The translations under genes and the position numbers were made by a program. Under the pieces are notes generated by a model, which saw only the letters and a program-made list of their open reading frames with translations, was not told the DNA's origin and ran no database searches. Below, piece after piece: positions 21,901-34,670 of a DNA stretch of 64,000 bases. How positions within the stretch are numbered: the stretch's first letter is position 1; each line of letters opens with the position of its first letter. Origin of the DNA: Echinometra lucunter (lineage: Eukaryota; Echinodermata; Echinoidea; Camarodonta; Echinometridae); contig CM057164.1 of NCBI GenBank assembly GCA_029962745.1, positions 27,970,543-28,034,542 on the forward strand, written 5' to 3'.

Positions 21901-24812
21901 GCTTTTTTATCACGTATTATTTTTAATGTTGAGTTTACCTTGTGATATGTGTAAAGCAAACTGTATCAGCCTTACGGCTGCTTTGTTTTGTTGAGTTTTA
22001 ATAAACCTGATCAATCAATCGATCAATCAATCAATCAATCAATCAATACAACCACTTGGTAACTTTACCCTACCAAAATATATTCATCCAAATATCTTCA
22101 TATTAGTAATCTACCACTATCATTACCACGTGCAATAGTCGTTCAGTTATATAATCCTTTCATATAATTAGGAGTTGTTGATAGTGGAGATCAGACAATG
22201 ATTGACAATGTGCTTTGCTAAGCGAAAACCTTAACCCACTGACTACTGAATTCTCTGATTCCCATAGGCTTTATACAGGGACCACCTGGTTCCAATAGGC
22301 AAACGAAAACATCTCCCCCCCCAAAAAAAAAATAAAATAAAAATAAAAATAATCATAATACATGACCGTGGTTTTTCACTTAAGGAGTGGCTGGTTTGAT
22401 ATCTACGCAGGAGCAAAATGAAAGAAACGTTATATTCTATTACCGAAGAAGTTATCATAATTGTAAAACAAATTTTAAAAACCCCAACATTTTGCTGGAT
22501 GATTTTTCATAACATTTTGATTCATCCAATAACCAGGGTTAATGCTTATGTTTATGACTTCAGTATACAGTAAGCATTAAGCTGGTGTTTCTTTCATATG
22601 GAATTCCCTCTGCCAGGTAATGAAACAGCATTGATAAGTGCAAATCTTCCGTTCGTTTTAATAACAGATTTAAATGGAAAAGACAAAACTGTTCAGCAGA
22701 GTTGCTTGTGCAAGGAACGTGAGTCCTCTTACCCTTTCCGTTGTTTCCCATGTATCCCTAGTCCAATGAAAAAAGCACAGTATTAAAATATTCATGCTTG
22801 TTCCATCCAATAACCTAAACTGATAAAAAAATTGCGATGGAAGAATGAATTAGATCGCACCAACATTTGGTTAACTGTTACTAACTTATTTTCTTTTTGG
22901 ATAGAAAATGGGTAGTTGCATCATCAGAATAATAATTCCTCTCTGATTATATTTGTCCTGCATTATAATGGCCTTAGTGATTTTTGCTTTTTTAAAAGAA
23001 TGTTTCGTGACAACCGTACTAATTTATCACTAAGTAAATGTTCTTGTAGCATGGCCAATCAGTCTAGTACTGACTGTAATGGAATTTAAGTGACAAATCA
23101 GAGAAGGATTTCCACTTGCAATTCGCAGCAATATCCATAAACAACGTATTCACGATGTAGTTACACAATATTTGAATAGTGCCCGTGAATAACTTTAAAA
23201 TAAAAAATATAAAAAATCCCCTTTTCCCTCATCAGTTTGGGTTCGAATCGTCATCGATGTTGCAGTGATGATCGGGGTTTTATCTCTCTTCGCTGTCATT
23301 CTCTTGTAAGTGCAATAATACATGTTTGATTTCTGCATAGCTTCCCAAATTTTAGATTTAATTTTTTTAGAGATGAAAATACAGAATACTTTGCAAAATT
23401 CATCTTTTTTTTTAATATCACTACCTATCTTGTTCAATTGACATTGATTTAAGATTGAGGGGAGTGTTATTCCAGCGCAGTATCGAGATCGATTAAGGTG
23501 CATTTCGTGGTTCAGGAACGTTCCAAACGTTGGTGGTATTTTATCGACCTTCGGGAAAAATCGTAGCCTCCCTTATGATAAATGGCTATTAAAATATAAA
23601 GGTGTTACCATTTCTTTCCTGATTTAAGTTATGTATTGATCACTTGGTTTGTGCCGTGGCAAGGTCTGCTTTCGATTCTCGTAGTCTCAAGTCCGCTTTT
23701 GTAGTGTCATAAACGAGGAAGTAAAGGAAAATACATATTATGCATGAGAAGAAACCACAAGCTATCGAATTGGTATATGTTTCTCTTTTTTTCATTCATT
23801 TGGTCTCCTCCATGGTTTTGCTCCTAAATATCTCTCAGATCTTCTTACGTTCTCAGCAACTTTGCAGTTAACTCCTTTGGAATAAACTACCAGCGCATAT
23901 TCAGAACACCGACCCCCTCGTTAAGTTTAAAACCTTACTTAAAACTCATCTTTTTAACATATAGTGTTTTTTTCGCTGAGAGTCAGTAAAAGGAGGTGGA
24001 CACCATTATGCCCTGTTTATGATTGTTGGACATTTTTTTTATTATGCATGTATGATTTAGACGGTTAGCTTAGATATATTAACTTAAGTTGATTACAAAG
24101 GTGAACCGGTTACAAATCATATGTTCTGGTAAATAACGCTGGTGCCTTTAGGAACAAAAGTATTTAGCGCCTGATACAATGTATTATATTATTATTCTTT
24201 GTACCTTTAGATTCCGAAGAGAATGTTCATTTTATTATACTCATTGAAACCGCTGTATTTATTTTGTTCTCATACAGTGCTTACTCAAGATGGTGTAATC
24301 CAAGAAACGGAGATGGAACACCAGGTATGAACGAATCACAAAACAACATTCCAACCTATAGCTCAATCCCAGGTGTAGTTTACCAAAGCTTGATAGTAAA
24401 TACTAGACGCCAAAATCTTCAGACCTACAGTGTTGACGATCGTAGCCCATCTGATAGTCATCCACTACGTGACTCTTCTTTGGACCAACCTGACGTCACT
24501 AATGCCACCACGACGTCCTCTAATCTCGAAGGCCACACTAATTGTCCAGCGCCCTCTACGCATGAAGAAAGGGTCCAACAGCTAGAGGGTGCCATTGGTA
24601 GACAGGAGACCATTGGCGTAGATACAGATGATTATGTTCCAATGGATAATTTAAGTAGGATATCGGTGGAACGCAAATCTATGTTTAGTGATGAAGAGGT
24701 AAACCGAAACAGAAAACCGTCGGGAGGCAGCTATGAGAACCGCGATGTTTGGCGAAAGCGCAATCGGAAATTATATCTTAATAAGACTCCTTCCGCACAT
24801 AGCATGCATTAG
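18910..24812 (+). CDS. Gene B: shorter WSC-domain receptor with YVPM tail
   Basis: Proposed exons: 18910-18979, 20438-20686, 21271-21417, 22668-22718, 23236-23305 and 24278-24812, giving 373 residues with all phases compatible (1,1,1,1,2). I chose 18910 as the start because its exon encodes a clean signal peptide (MFVSYFSLLIFLLVEFTGA) and ends in phase 1 at GTAAGT. The first exon homologous to that of genes A, C and D lies later, at 19724, but has a phase lesion. The WSC domain has the usual eight cysteines (GCY, CVRHC, CYC, CNKTC, NPNQICG). The stalk ends SCLCKE; the transmembrane helix is VWVRIVIDVAVMIGVLSLFA. The 178-residue tail differs from that of A: YSSI-x4-YQSL at 24357-24392, YVPM at 24633-24644 and SYENRDVWRKRNRK near the end. 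AATAAA lies at 24911-24916. Transcript data would settle the first exon. Confidence 0.75.
19724..19795 (+). pseudogene. Ancestral-type first exon of gene B with a broken donor phase
   Basis: MVVLGLLLMTILPQRDSTRADG is homologous to the signal exons of A, C and D, and the 5' flank (19620-19723) aligns with theirs. The available donors (GT at 19793 or 19796) leave phase 0, while the WSC exon at 20438 needs phase 1; one base appears to be lost compared with gene A. Splicing from here would shift the frame and meet a stop early in the WSC exon. Confidence 0.65.
21578..21620. repeat. CTGT/CTCT microsatellite in gene B intron 3
   Basis: (CTGT)n at 21578-21598 is followed by CT-rich sequence. Confidence 0.85.
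21850..22047 (+). mobile_element. 3' tail of a CR1/L2-like retrotransposon
   Basis: A GCCTTACGGCTGCTTTG stretch followed by TTTTAATAAACCTGATCAATC and a (CAAT)n run at 22010-22047 looks like the 3' end of a CR1/L2-type LINE. There is no coding part. Confidence 0.5.
23800..24205 (+). mobile_element. 5'-truncated CR1/L2-like LINE end in gene B intron 5
   Basis: The plus strand at about 23890-23963 reads WNKLPAHIQNTD then LVKFKTLLKTHLFN and a stop, the typical C-terminus of CR1/L2/Jockey-group reverse transcriptase proteins. It ends in a TATTATTATT tail before 24205. Confidence 0.7.
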
Positions 24813-25228
24813 ATTCATATCAACTTTTTCTCTTTTTTTTTCAATCATTATTTTTTGCATATAGGAGTAAACCGTTGAAAAGGGAAAAAATACATATTTA
24901 AGTGGGAAGAAATAAATCTATGTTTTCTCAATACTCGGGCATACATGGACCATAAAAGTTTACGGGTGTGTTATCTTGTTGTGCGTTATTGTGTAAGAGT
25001 GATTGCGACTATTGGGGAGTGCATTTTATGATTGGTTTATCATTAACCGGGAGTTTTAATAGGGTAGAAACACATTGCATCAAAATATCAAGTGTAGATT
25101 TGATAATGAGATGAAAGGTTGAAATGTAATAGTCTGACACGCTTTTACGCACTCCTGTACACACACGTGTAAAATTTCAGTCAAAGACTTTTTGAGGTTA
25201 AGTTCCTAGGAGTATGCAACTATAAAAC

Positions 25229-26830
25229 TTATTATTATTATTATTATTTTATTCGGAAGAATAAAAAACCAAAGAACAAATATACAAACAATAGTAGAAT
25301 ATAAGGAGAGTCACATGGATGCCGGGAAAAGAAAAAAATCAACTTAATAACTATAACCCGAAGGTCTTCTTTTCCAATCCATGTAACTTTACATAGATAG
25401 AGGTACATGAAATAATGCAATGAATACATGTACATCGTATGATGAATAGCGAATAATAATTACAATGATCAGAAAGAAAAAGAGAATACAAACTAAGGAT
25501 AGGTAAGAATGTCGCCCTGAACACACGTAAAACACACACCAAGGAATGGTGCTGTGATACATGTACCCAAGTCCAACACATGTGGAGATAGAGGGCGCTG
25601 TGCAACTAGCAGTAACAAGCAGGTAAGTATTAACTATGTATGGCAAAGTATTACAGATTTGACAACATACATATTTTTTTAAAAAGCAGAACACGGATGC
25701 ATTATAAAGGGTTGAAGAATTGTAAATGATGAGTTGAGACATTGTTACTATAATAATTACATTACGAAACTGTTGAAAAAAAAACAACAAAACATCGTGT
25801 AAAGATCATGTAATGATTACGGATTTATCATATACATGTACAATACTAATAAAAGTCAAATAAAATTAATCCACAGAGAGGACTTGCTCCTTTAATTTTA
25901 AGAGCCAGGTGTGAAAGGAGAGTAGTACAATGTCTATCTTAAGAGAAGCAGGTAATGCATCCCAAACACGAGGAAATGTGTGATTGGCAGAACCATGCAA
26001 CCTTTGGGTGCGAGCTATTAGGTGTTTGAATTGAACTATTTCATTGTATCTGTGGTTGACATGAATGAAAAATTGGACAGCCTCACATTTTACAATGCAA
26101 AACAAGACTTTAAAAACAATACTAATCAGAAGATAATGTCTCCTAGAGTTGAGGGAGTGCCACTTCAGATTTTGAAGGCGTATAGAGTATTCCATTTCTT
26201 GTCTTCTTTGCTTAAGAATAATACGTGTAGCACGTCTTTGTATCTTTTCGATTTTATCAATATGTCCTTTACTATGAATAAACCAGGCCGGTTGGCCATA
26301 TTCAATGAGTGGGAGAACAAGGCTCTTGTACAAACACATCAACGTATCACTGGAAAGGTGTTTTGCAACACTGATAATGAAACCTAACATACGGTTGGCC
26401 CTTGATACCACATAATCCACATGATTTGACCAAGTCATTTTGTTATTTAAGACAACACCAAGGTACTAGTACTTAAACTCAGTGACAACCTCAAGAGCCA
26501 TATCGTTAATATGGTAACGAGGCTGACCAGGATCTCTAGCTTGAGTTATACGCATTACCTTGCACTTGGAAGTGTTCAGTTTCATTTTATTTTCACTATA
26601 CCAATTATTGATCGCATTCAAATCACACAGTAAATAGTGTTCGTCTTCTTCAGTGTGAATAGCCGAAAAACCAATGAATCATCTGCAAATAACATCTGAC
26701 TAGTACCAACCATGGCCCTGGAACCAATATCATTAATAAGTAAATCAAACAGGAGAGGGCTAATCACGCTGCCCTGCGGTATTCCTGAGGTAACCGGATA
26801 CCAAGATGAGTAAAAGCCCTTATACACAAC
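25229..26830 (-). mobile_element. 5'-truncated CR1/L2-like LINE with reverse transcriptase
   Basis: Minus-strand frames carry reverse transcriptase motifs: SGIPQGSVISPLLF and LFADDS (about 26690-26790), then 'NWYSENKMKLN' and 'KIEKIQRRATRII', with the ORF ending at 25866. A frameshift near 26640 and a stop near 26470 break the frame, so it is inactive. The (ATT)n run at 25229-25248 is its 3' tail, and the 5' end is cut at about 26830. This sequence is 3' of gene B in the opposite orientation. Confidence 0.8.
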
Positions 26831-26834
26831 TTAT

Positions 26835-27600
26835 AACTTATGAATTAATAAAATGTTTAGTTTGCAGATTGTTGATTTGAAGTAGGTTCATGTGCGAGGC
26901 TTCTAAGAAAAAAAAGATTATGTGCTATGAACTGAGATGCAAAGCCGAACACTCTTAAAACGATTCAGTTAAAATTGACAGAACGAAAGGGTCACATGGG
27001 TGCAACTATTATTATAGACATTTCTATCTATCTTTTTAGTCATTTTGACTATTTTCTTGTCGTATTTTGACTAAAATATAGTAAGATATCTGACTAGACA
27101 TATTAGTTGGACCAGCTGACCATTAATCTAGTCATTTTGACTGAAATATTTTTAGAGGGATATAGCCAGAGCCCTAGATATATTTTGCTAAGTTGGCGTC
27201 GGGTGACTTTGTTATTATTGCCAATCATTAATCTGTTTACCTGGTCCATACATTCTTCATTACACCTCATGACCTATTTTTATTTGTAAATCTGGGTTAC
27301 TAAATTTTCCTTTTTCATTTTTTTTTCAATTACTTACAATATTTCAAGAACTCATGATCCTTACCAAATTAAATTCTTAAAATCTGTGATCGAATACTCT
27401 TTTGTATCACTTTTCTGCATTATTCACAAGTAAAATCTATGTTTTTTCCCGGTCGTACATATTCCTGATTATACATTATCCAGTCGTGTCTATCATTTTT
27501 TTAAAATCATTTTCTTCCTTTGTATTGCTCATAAAGGATCATTGTGTTAACTCATACAATGAATCTCTCCCAATACACAGCTTTTAAAATATTTTGTCAA
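26835..27600. other. Intergenic, nothing recognised
   Basis: AT-rich sequence with no supported gene or clear repeat. Confidence 0.5.
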
Positions 27601-27613
27601 TTGATAGTTTTAA

Positions 27614-27614
27614 A

Positions 27615-27673
<59 letters not shown>

Positions 27674-27750
27674 AACCACTACAACCACTACCACTACTAC
27701 TACTACCACCACTACTATTACCACTACTACTACTTCGACTACTACTACTA

Positions 27751-27782
<32 letters not shown>

Positions 27783-27872
27783 ACGACTACTACGACTACT
27801 ACTACTACTATACTGACTACTACTACCACCACCACCACTACTACTACTACTACTACTGCAACTACTTCTACC
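27614..27872. repeat. Long ACT/ACG/ACC triplet microsatellite
   Basis: About 260 bases of mostly (ACT)n with ACC and ACG variants. Poly-Thr, poly-Leu and poly-Val frames here are artefacts. Confidence 0.95.
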
Positions 27873-27874
27873 AT

Positions 27875-29027
27875 AACAACAAATAAACTAGCTAACGCTA
27901 TCTATCAATGCACCAAATGCAACATAAATAGTCTTTCTGGAATGTTTCGAAACTCTCATGATAGTTTTTAATGTCAAAATTATTCAGACTGATTCTAGAA
28001 ATTTGATTAATACATCACTTATCATTAAGGTCTTCAAATCTTTCCTTTGATTTAAGAGAGAAATAAGTGTAGTTACATTTCTTCTATTTTCCTTTCTCTT
28101 TTGCATCAATTTCAGATTGAATGGTACTATTAGAGTTGTTTCCTTACAGTTTCCTTTCTAAAACAATTGTTTGTGTGATATTCGAACCATTTGTAAGATG
28201 AAGAAAATAAAATAATGTCATACACGTTGATTTTTTCTCTTATCGTCACCTAGGCTTTTTCACACCAGATTACTTTCCAAGTTAATTCTTTATGGGTCAG
28301 TGTGTTATGTACAAGAGGAGTGTGAATGGGTGTATGTACGTGTGGGAATGGGTGGGGTGCGCGCGCGCGTGCGTGTGTGAGTGTGTGTATGTGTGTGTAT
28401 GGGGGTATGTGTGAATGTTGTATGGTGTGTGAGTCTCGACTGGAGAGTGTTCTGGTGCGGAGGTGCCATGGTGGGACCAAGCTAATAAAATGAATTGCAC
28501 TGTCCTCCTTCTCCTTCTGTCCCTTTAGCTTCTCTCTCCTATCTTCTTCTGAATCTTTCCTCTAAGCTTCTTCATAATCTTCTCGTGCAATATATTTTAA
28601 ATATCTTTGAATGTACGTTATGTATGTCAATGTATATGTTACTTTATATTGTATGATTTGTATTCATTCATACACTTTAGTATGTCCGAAACAAAATTTT
28701 GTGTATCTTTATACACAACAATTTGAAATCTTGAAATCTCTAAGTAATAATGTTATTAATGTTACGAGAAAAGAGTAATCTTTCGAAACAATCCATTTCC
28801 TTCTGTTTGAAGCCAGGAGGGTGTTGATTCTGCTAACACTGTTAACAGGCTTCCTTCTGCAGTCAAAATTAATGTTTAATACGTCTTGTTTTTCCCCTAG
28901 ATGCATATGAAGTAATAAGCAGCGACTATTTAACGAAAACTGTGCATTTTCACCTCCACGCCAATCACTGCTTTCGCTTGTAGACATAGACATGCCATGT
29001 ATACCAACGTATGAATATATACATACA

Positions 29028-29075
<48 letters not shown>

Positions 29076-30610
29076 AGTGCGGTATGTGCTATATTATGAA
29101 ACCGCATTGTCATTGACACTGCACACTTTCTGTATATTTGACTGAGAATAAATGTAGAATGGATGGAGTAAAAATAAAGTTTTTTTTAAACAACGTTATG
29201 ATATCACGGTTTATATCAATTAATGCCCGCCTAGAAAGTCCGGTTTCCATAACCCAATTTGATGGATTATACACGAATAAATCACATTTTTCCATCATGT
29301 TCTTTTATTAGATTTCATTCAATATAATAGTCAATAAAATAATACAGATCTTCACTTCGTTTTATAACACAATTTGATAAATTAAATACATATTCACAAA
29401 TCAATGAGCGAGGAAGACGAATCATGGAATGAAGTCACTCATAAAAATAAAATACATAATCCCCAACCCCAGCCCGCCCCCACCCCCGTGCCCCCAAAAG
29501 CATGAAAGTAAATGAATGATCTGTCAAAATATGGCAGTCTTCCTTCTTTTCCTTTCATATATTCCCTCAGTTATAAACCTCATTCAAAATAATACAGACC
29601 CCAAATCACTAGTCATAAATAAGTACAAATACAAATCCCCTTGACGCATTCATATCTCAAGTGATGAAATAAACAATTTAAAATTACTTTAGAAAAAAAA
29701 GAACGATTCAAATTGTGGCAATCTAACCGTTTTTTTTTTAAATAATGTATCAAACTACTGCCATACATACGAATATGTGACGTACATAATTTACCAAAAG
29801 AGAAGAGAATGGCACAATTCATATAAAGAAACGTAAAGCTTGATGTGTGAAACTCTCCGTTCCCATCATCCCCACCCCACCCTTCCACTACCTAATCCCC
29901 CTCCCCCACCACACATTCACAACCACACCAATAAGCACACCAACATACAGAGATATGCATGAGTACTCTTCCTCTCATTCACACGCGCACAACACTAGAC
30001 ACACCTTGGCTGTCCACATTCACATCCACATGCACTTTCAGTTCTTCCCACTTTTGCAGGTGTAAATGCAACTTGCCTACATTACTAGGCCTTTTTCTTC
30101 CTCTAAATTCTGCCATATACTTCCGTATTTTCACACCGAAAGGTACATGACCTTGAGCCCTCCGATTTAAAAATCACGTATTTGATAAACACGATGACAG
30201 AATTCACACATTTATGAATGAAAGAAAAAAACTTTTTTTTATCAAAAATTGATCACAAATGTATACATTTAATACACACATATCTTTGGTAATCTGACAC
30301 CACTAGATAGCAATACTGCTAGTAAGGTGTGGTGCCCTTACAAAAAATGACTTACTAAACTCGTATTATAAATGGATTTACGTTCATGATATAATTATGG
30401 CAGTTAGTATAAGACAATATTTGGTATTTATAATCATGCTAAGTATACTCTTGTGTTTACGAATACTACACTTATATCATAAATGGATCATGTTGACATA
30501 AAATAGAGTACGTTATCTAAGGCACGTAAGGTGGTATTTACAACGGATACTGAATATACTCTCGAAACAAATAGGTTTTCCTTGCTGTAGAGAATGAGCA
30601 GAGAGTGTTT
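27875..30610. other. Intergenic with GT-rich and (TA)n microsatellites
   Basis: A GT/GC-rich tract lies at 28313-28435 and a (TA)n run at 29029-29071. A C-rich patch is at 29460-29495. No gene or RNA is recognisable. Confidence 0.6.
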
Positions 30611-30620
30611 TTCTGCTTAA

Positions 30621-31110
30621 AGGCATTGGCTAACTTTGTGAGCAGCTGATTTAAAAAATTCTCAAACTAAGATGAAACATGTGTATGAGTACTTGTATTT
30701 ATACTCAAAAACCCTGAAACCAACCATAATTTGGAAGGAAAAGCTGTAAATTAGACGCAAACCGCGATTTTATTAGCATTTGTCTCGAGAGACACTGAAC
30801 TAAGAGGACCGTTTTGACGAATTAAAAAATACCGTTACTTGCCTTCCGCCGCGTGATACGTCAATACACACAGTGCGGTCCGTTGAATCATGTGCGCATG
30901 CGCACTCCTTTTACGTTGGGTCTATGCAACCGACCCTCGTATATTTTTCAAATATTGGTTCACATTTCTAATATTTAAAAATACTTCCCGTGGATATTAT
31001 GCTCTGAAGCTTTCACACTGGTATTTTTACACTATAACCCTAATGTCTATCCCATTTTTAATTAACAAAATGAGATTTTTTTAAAATCATAACAATGTTA
31101 GCCAATGCCT
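30621..31110. mobile_element. Well-preserved TTAA-flanked MITE
   Basis: Exact target duplications TTAA at 30617-30620 and 31111-31114 flank a 490-base element with terminal inverted repeats AGGCATTGGCTAAC and GTTAGCCAATGCCT. There is no transposase. It matches the copy in gene A intron 1 (9362-9894), and the TTAA target suggests mobilisation by a piggyBac-type enzyme. Confidence 0.85.
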
Positions 31111-31715
31111 TTAATATCTTTTGGTAAACTATTCCATACTACTGAGCCTGTAAGTGATTAGACCAGCTGCTGGTCGTTTTAAACTGTCACCAATTCCCGA
31201 ACATGCGTGCGCGCGCGCTGATGTGGTATCTCCCCACGAAGTCATTTACGCCACGAATTCACCTTCCCCGAAATGTTCTCAGGCCGTGTGTCCGTACGTG
31301 CACTTTATTTATGTACATATATATAGCCATGGTGTGCGCTGATGTGTGTGCGTACGGATCATAGAGAACAGTCCAGGCAGTGGACTAGTAAGTGATATAG
31401 ATGACCTGCCATGCTCCGTTCTCACCTTAGGCAACAGTAACACTTTAGTATCTATCTGTCTTGTACCATACTGGTTATCTAAAAACTTACAATAATCATA
31501 TATTGAATGAGGCAGTTGATGGTTGATCAATTTATACGTAAATGTTGATACGAAAGATCTGTACAATTTGAATATGTCCAAGACAGGTAATGAATGAAAC
31601 AAAGGAGCTAAATGTGATCTTTATTTGCCGAAAGTAATTGTTCTTAATGCCATTGTGTATAACATGAACTTTACTTATACTTGTAGCTGATGTACTTCGC
31701 CAAACTTCAAGACCA

Positions 31716-31853
31716 GGGCAGCGTTTCATGAAGAGTTTTGTCGGTAAAATCACCTACAAATGTTACAAGCTACTGAAAATCCTCCCATCTGATTGGCTGA
31801 CAGCAAATTAGTCGGTGAAAATCACCGACAAAGCTCTTCATGAAATGCTCCCC
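31716..31853. mobile_element. Short MITE with near-perfect inverted ends
   Basis: The left arm begins GGGCAGCGTTTCATGAAGAG and the right arm ends CTCTTCATGAAATGCTCCCC. The interior also pairs (GTCGGT/ACCGAC). The element is about 138 bases long. Confidence 0.75.
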
Positions 31854-33063
31854 ATATGATATATGAGTTTGGATAAATGAATGGTATGATAATAAAAGTA
31901 CTCTGTTTGAGACAGATGTATCACTCGATATAGAATTTATTTCTATTTGAATTACCAGGTAGTCCCATATTCCCCCATTCCAAATGTCTTAATTCAACCA
32001 AACCAAAGTGTTTAATACAGAATTGCCACAGATGTTAAACCTTCATGCAGTTAAGAACTTTATTTAAATAAGATTCGTTCTCTTTTTGGCAGAATGGACA
32101 GCAATTGTCCCTCACAACCAAAACCTCAACAGATGTTCCTTTGTGTATATAACTCCATGTAAAAGCATGAATTGAAATTCTCTTTGTTATCTGATAAGGG
32201 GTGTGCTCCTTGCTCGGAGATAATATAATTCTTTATACGTAAAGTTAAATTTGCTGTAACCATCCATTACTGTTAAATCATATGATCCACATAAATCGTT
32301 AATAAAACAGTTGTACATAGTTCTAGATTTTACGACCTGAAAGGCTGATTCCTGTCCAGAAGTGTTAATGGTAATGTCAAAATCTACAAAATCAAATTTT
32401 TGAAATGTAACTGAAGGAGTAGCATTCTTCCAAATATTTGGTATGGCATGAGCAATATCGATTATCTGGAGCAACTGATTTGAATTAACCCCGAGATTTT
32501 GAAAATAAGCCACGAGCTGATAATATGTCCATCATAAGCATGTGACTAACAGTGCGTATACCTTTCTCAAATAAAGCGCTCGCAAAAATCATCCTCTTAT
32601 GCATATACTACGATGATTAAATATAACTGGATTCATTTCAACTTCAGAGAATCTATATTTCCTCATATCCAGCCAAACTTTTAGAAATTCTGAATAAAAT
32701 GGCAGTATTTTCAATGTTAATTCAGACGTGTCAAAGTCGCATAGAAACAGAAGCAATTTAAAGTTAATCATTGTCAGCCCTCCATTCGAGTAGTCCTTTT
32801 CTCTTCATGCGATATTTACCGGTCAACAAATATTCAAAAGTAATTTTCCCACCTCTATCAACAACAATGAGGAACCACTATGTGATGAGACATAGTTTAA
32901 CTTTGATATTGCATGCGTTTTACCAAGTTTATTTTACCCACAAAAGTTAGATCTCTTTGTTTGTACCATCCTAAGAGTCTTTTTATTTTACTAAGTATCT
33001 CTTTGAAATTCAAATCTTCTTTCACATTAACATTCCGAGAGAAATAAACACCTAATATCTTAA

Positions 33064-33655
33064 CCCTAAAAAGAATGGGGGGGGGGTGGAATCGACCCCC
33101 CCCCCCGACGTTTCGCGCGTGATTTCGTGTACAAATCCAGTACAAATTGTGTTTTCAGCAATGATTCATAAATGTATGAATATTTTTACTATGAATGATC
33201 GAAATCAATTAGTTTTAGTCTGGATATGATCCAAATAGTATTGGCGAAGAATTTTGTCGAAAAAACAAGAAAAACAAAAAGTAAAGAACTAAGAAATACA
33301 TGAGAAATTTCCCAAAAAATGAAATACATAGGAAATAAAATTTGATTCCATACTTGTTGACAATACTACAAAGAGTATTCAAAACAAAAATAAGACTATT
33401 TGGAGCTTCAGTTAGTGATTTAGAGCAAAAGTCTGATTTATGCATAAATTAGCATAATTAATTACCTAATGAATTATTTCGTAAAATGTAGCTACTGAAA
33501 TTGGTAGATGACGTCACGGGTGACATTCATGCCGATTTTCGGCGCGATCGCGGGATCGTCAGCAGAGATCTCAAGGGGGGGGGGGGGGTGGGGTGGAATC
33601 AGCCCCCCCCCCCCCCCCGGTATAGCATCGCTCAAAGAGCACAGCCTGGTTAGGG
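33064..33655. mobile_element. TTAA-flanked MITE with poly-G/poly-C hairpin ends, inside the LINE
   Basis: TTAA at 33060-33063 and 33656-33659 flank a 592-base element beginning CCCTAA and ending TTAGGG. Near each end is a G-run, GTGGAATC and C-run hairpin (33079-33108 and 33575-33618). Removing the element and one TTAA restores the retrotransposon reading frame across the site, which confirms the insertion and its target duplication. Confidence 0.8.
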
Positions 33656-34240
33656 TTAACTTGCTGTTCAAACTTAATTTTTGAACAAGGGTGAGGTTTA
33701 TCACTACTTTACCCGTCCACAAAAAGTTATCTTTTTCTTCGTTAACCTTAAGATCACTTACTTTTAATGAATTCTTCAAATTCTTCCTCGTCCCCAAAAA
33801 GTTAGTTTTCCTTTATTAATCTTAAAATCAATTACTTTAATGAATTCTTCAAACAAGATATCGTAGCCGTTCGATTGAATTGCATTACTTGTTTAATTTC
33901 ATTTTTTCCAAACTGAACTCCTTCGCTTGTTTAGTGTCTTTCCTTATTGCCAAAGCAGGTATGCAAAATATATACATTTATATACATGTATATATTCTAT
34001 ACAAAGCAAAAACAAATATGGCGATAAAGGATCCCACTGTCTTACACCTCGTCTTATGTTAAAATAACACTCCCCATTTATAACGCAGCTAGTTATACCT
34101 GTGTATAATTCTTGGCTACGAACAATTAACGTTTGACCAAATCCAAACAATTTTAGGACCTTGAATAAGAAATCACGAGAAACAGAGTCAACTGCCTTTT
34201 CGAAATCCACCCTGACCAGATCCAATATTTTCATTACAAG

Positions 34241-34447
34241 TCAGCTATTAGTGACCACATAGCCCAAAACAATCACACAATAAACTGGAATAAGAGCGAG
34301 GTCCTAGTCAGAGACGATAATAAATACACCAGATGGATAAGGGAGGCAATTTACATCCCGAAGAGCAGGGGACATAATATGAACAGAAACGCTGGGAATA
34401 TGAATTATCTCTTATGTACATTCCCATTCTCTCGAGCTGCTGCATAG
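34241..34447 (+). mobile_element. Penelope-like element C-terminal endonuclease fragment
   Basis: The plus-strand frame from 34241 to a stop at 34445-34447 contains SAISDHIAQNNHTINW, 'RWIREAIYI' and 'MNRNAGNMNYLL'. This is the usual order at the end of the GIY-YIG endonuclease of Penelope-like elements (DH, NH..I.W, R..KEAI.I, .NR..G). Only the last 68 codons remain, inserted in the L1/Tx1-like element. Confidence 0.65.
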
Positions 34448-34670
34448 TACTGCCGATACCCCATCTACGGCGAATCAGTGCTCGTTTGGAGAAGCCTGCA
34501 AGCTACAAGGTCATACCTAATTCATTGTTAACATGGCAAATCTTGTAATCAACTTTCAAAAGCGTAATTGGTCTATGATTTCGAATTAACAATGGATTTT
34601 GCCCTCTTTTTCTAATAACGTAATCACGCCTTGCTTTTGTTAAGTTGTCAATGTTCTTAATATCATATTT

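Noticed and set aside
27584..27971. Poly-Thr, poly-Val and poly-Leu frames
   Set aside because: Pure translation of an ACT-type microsatellite.
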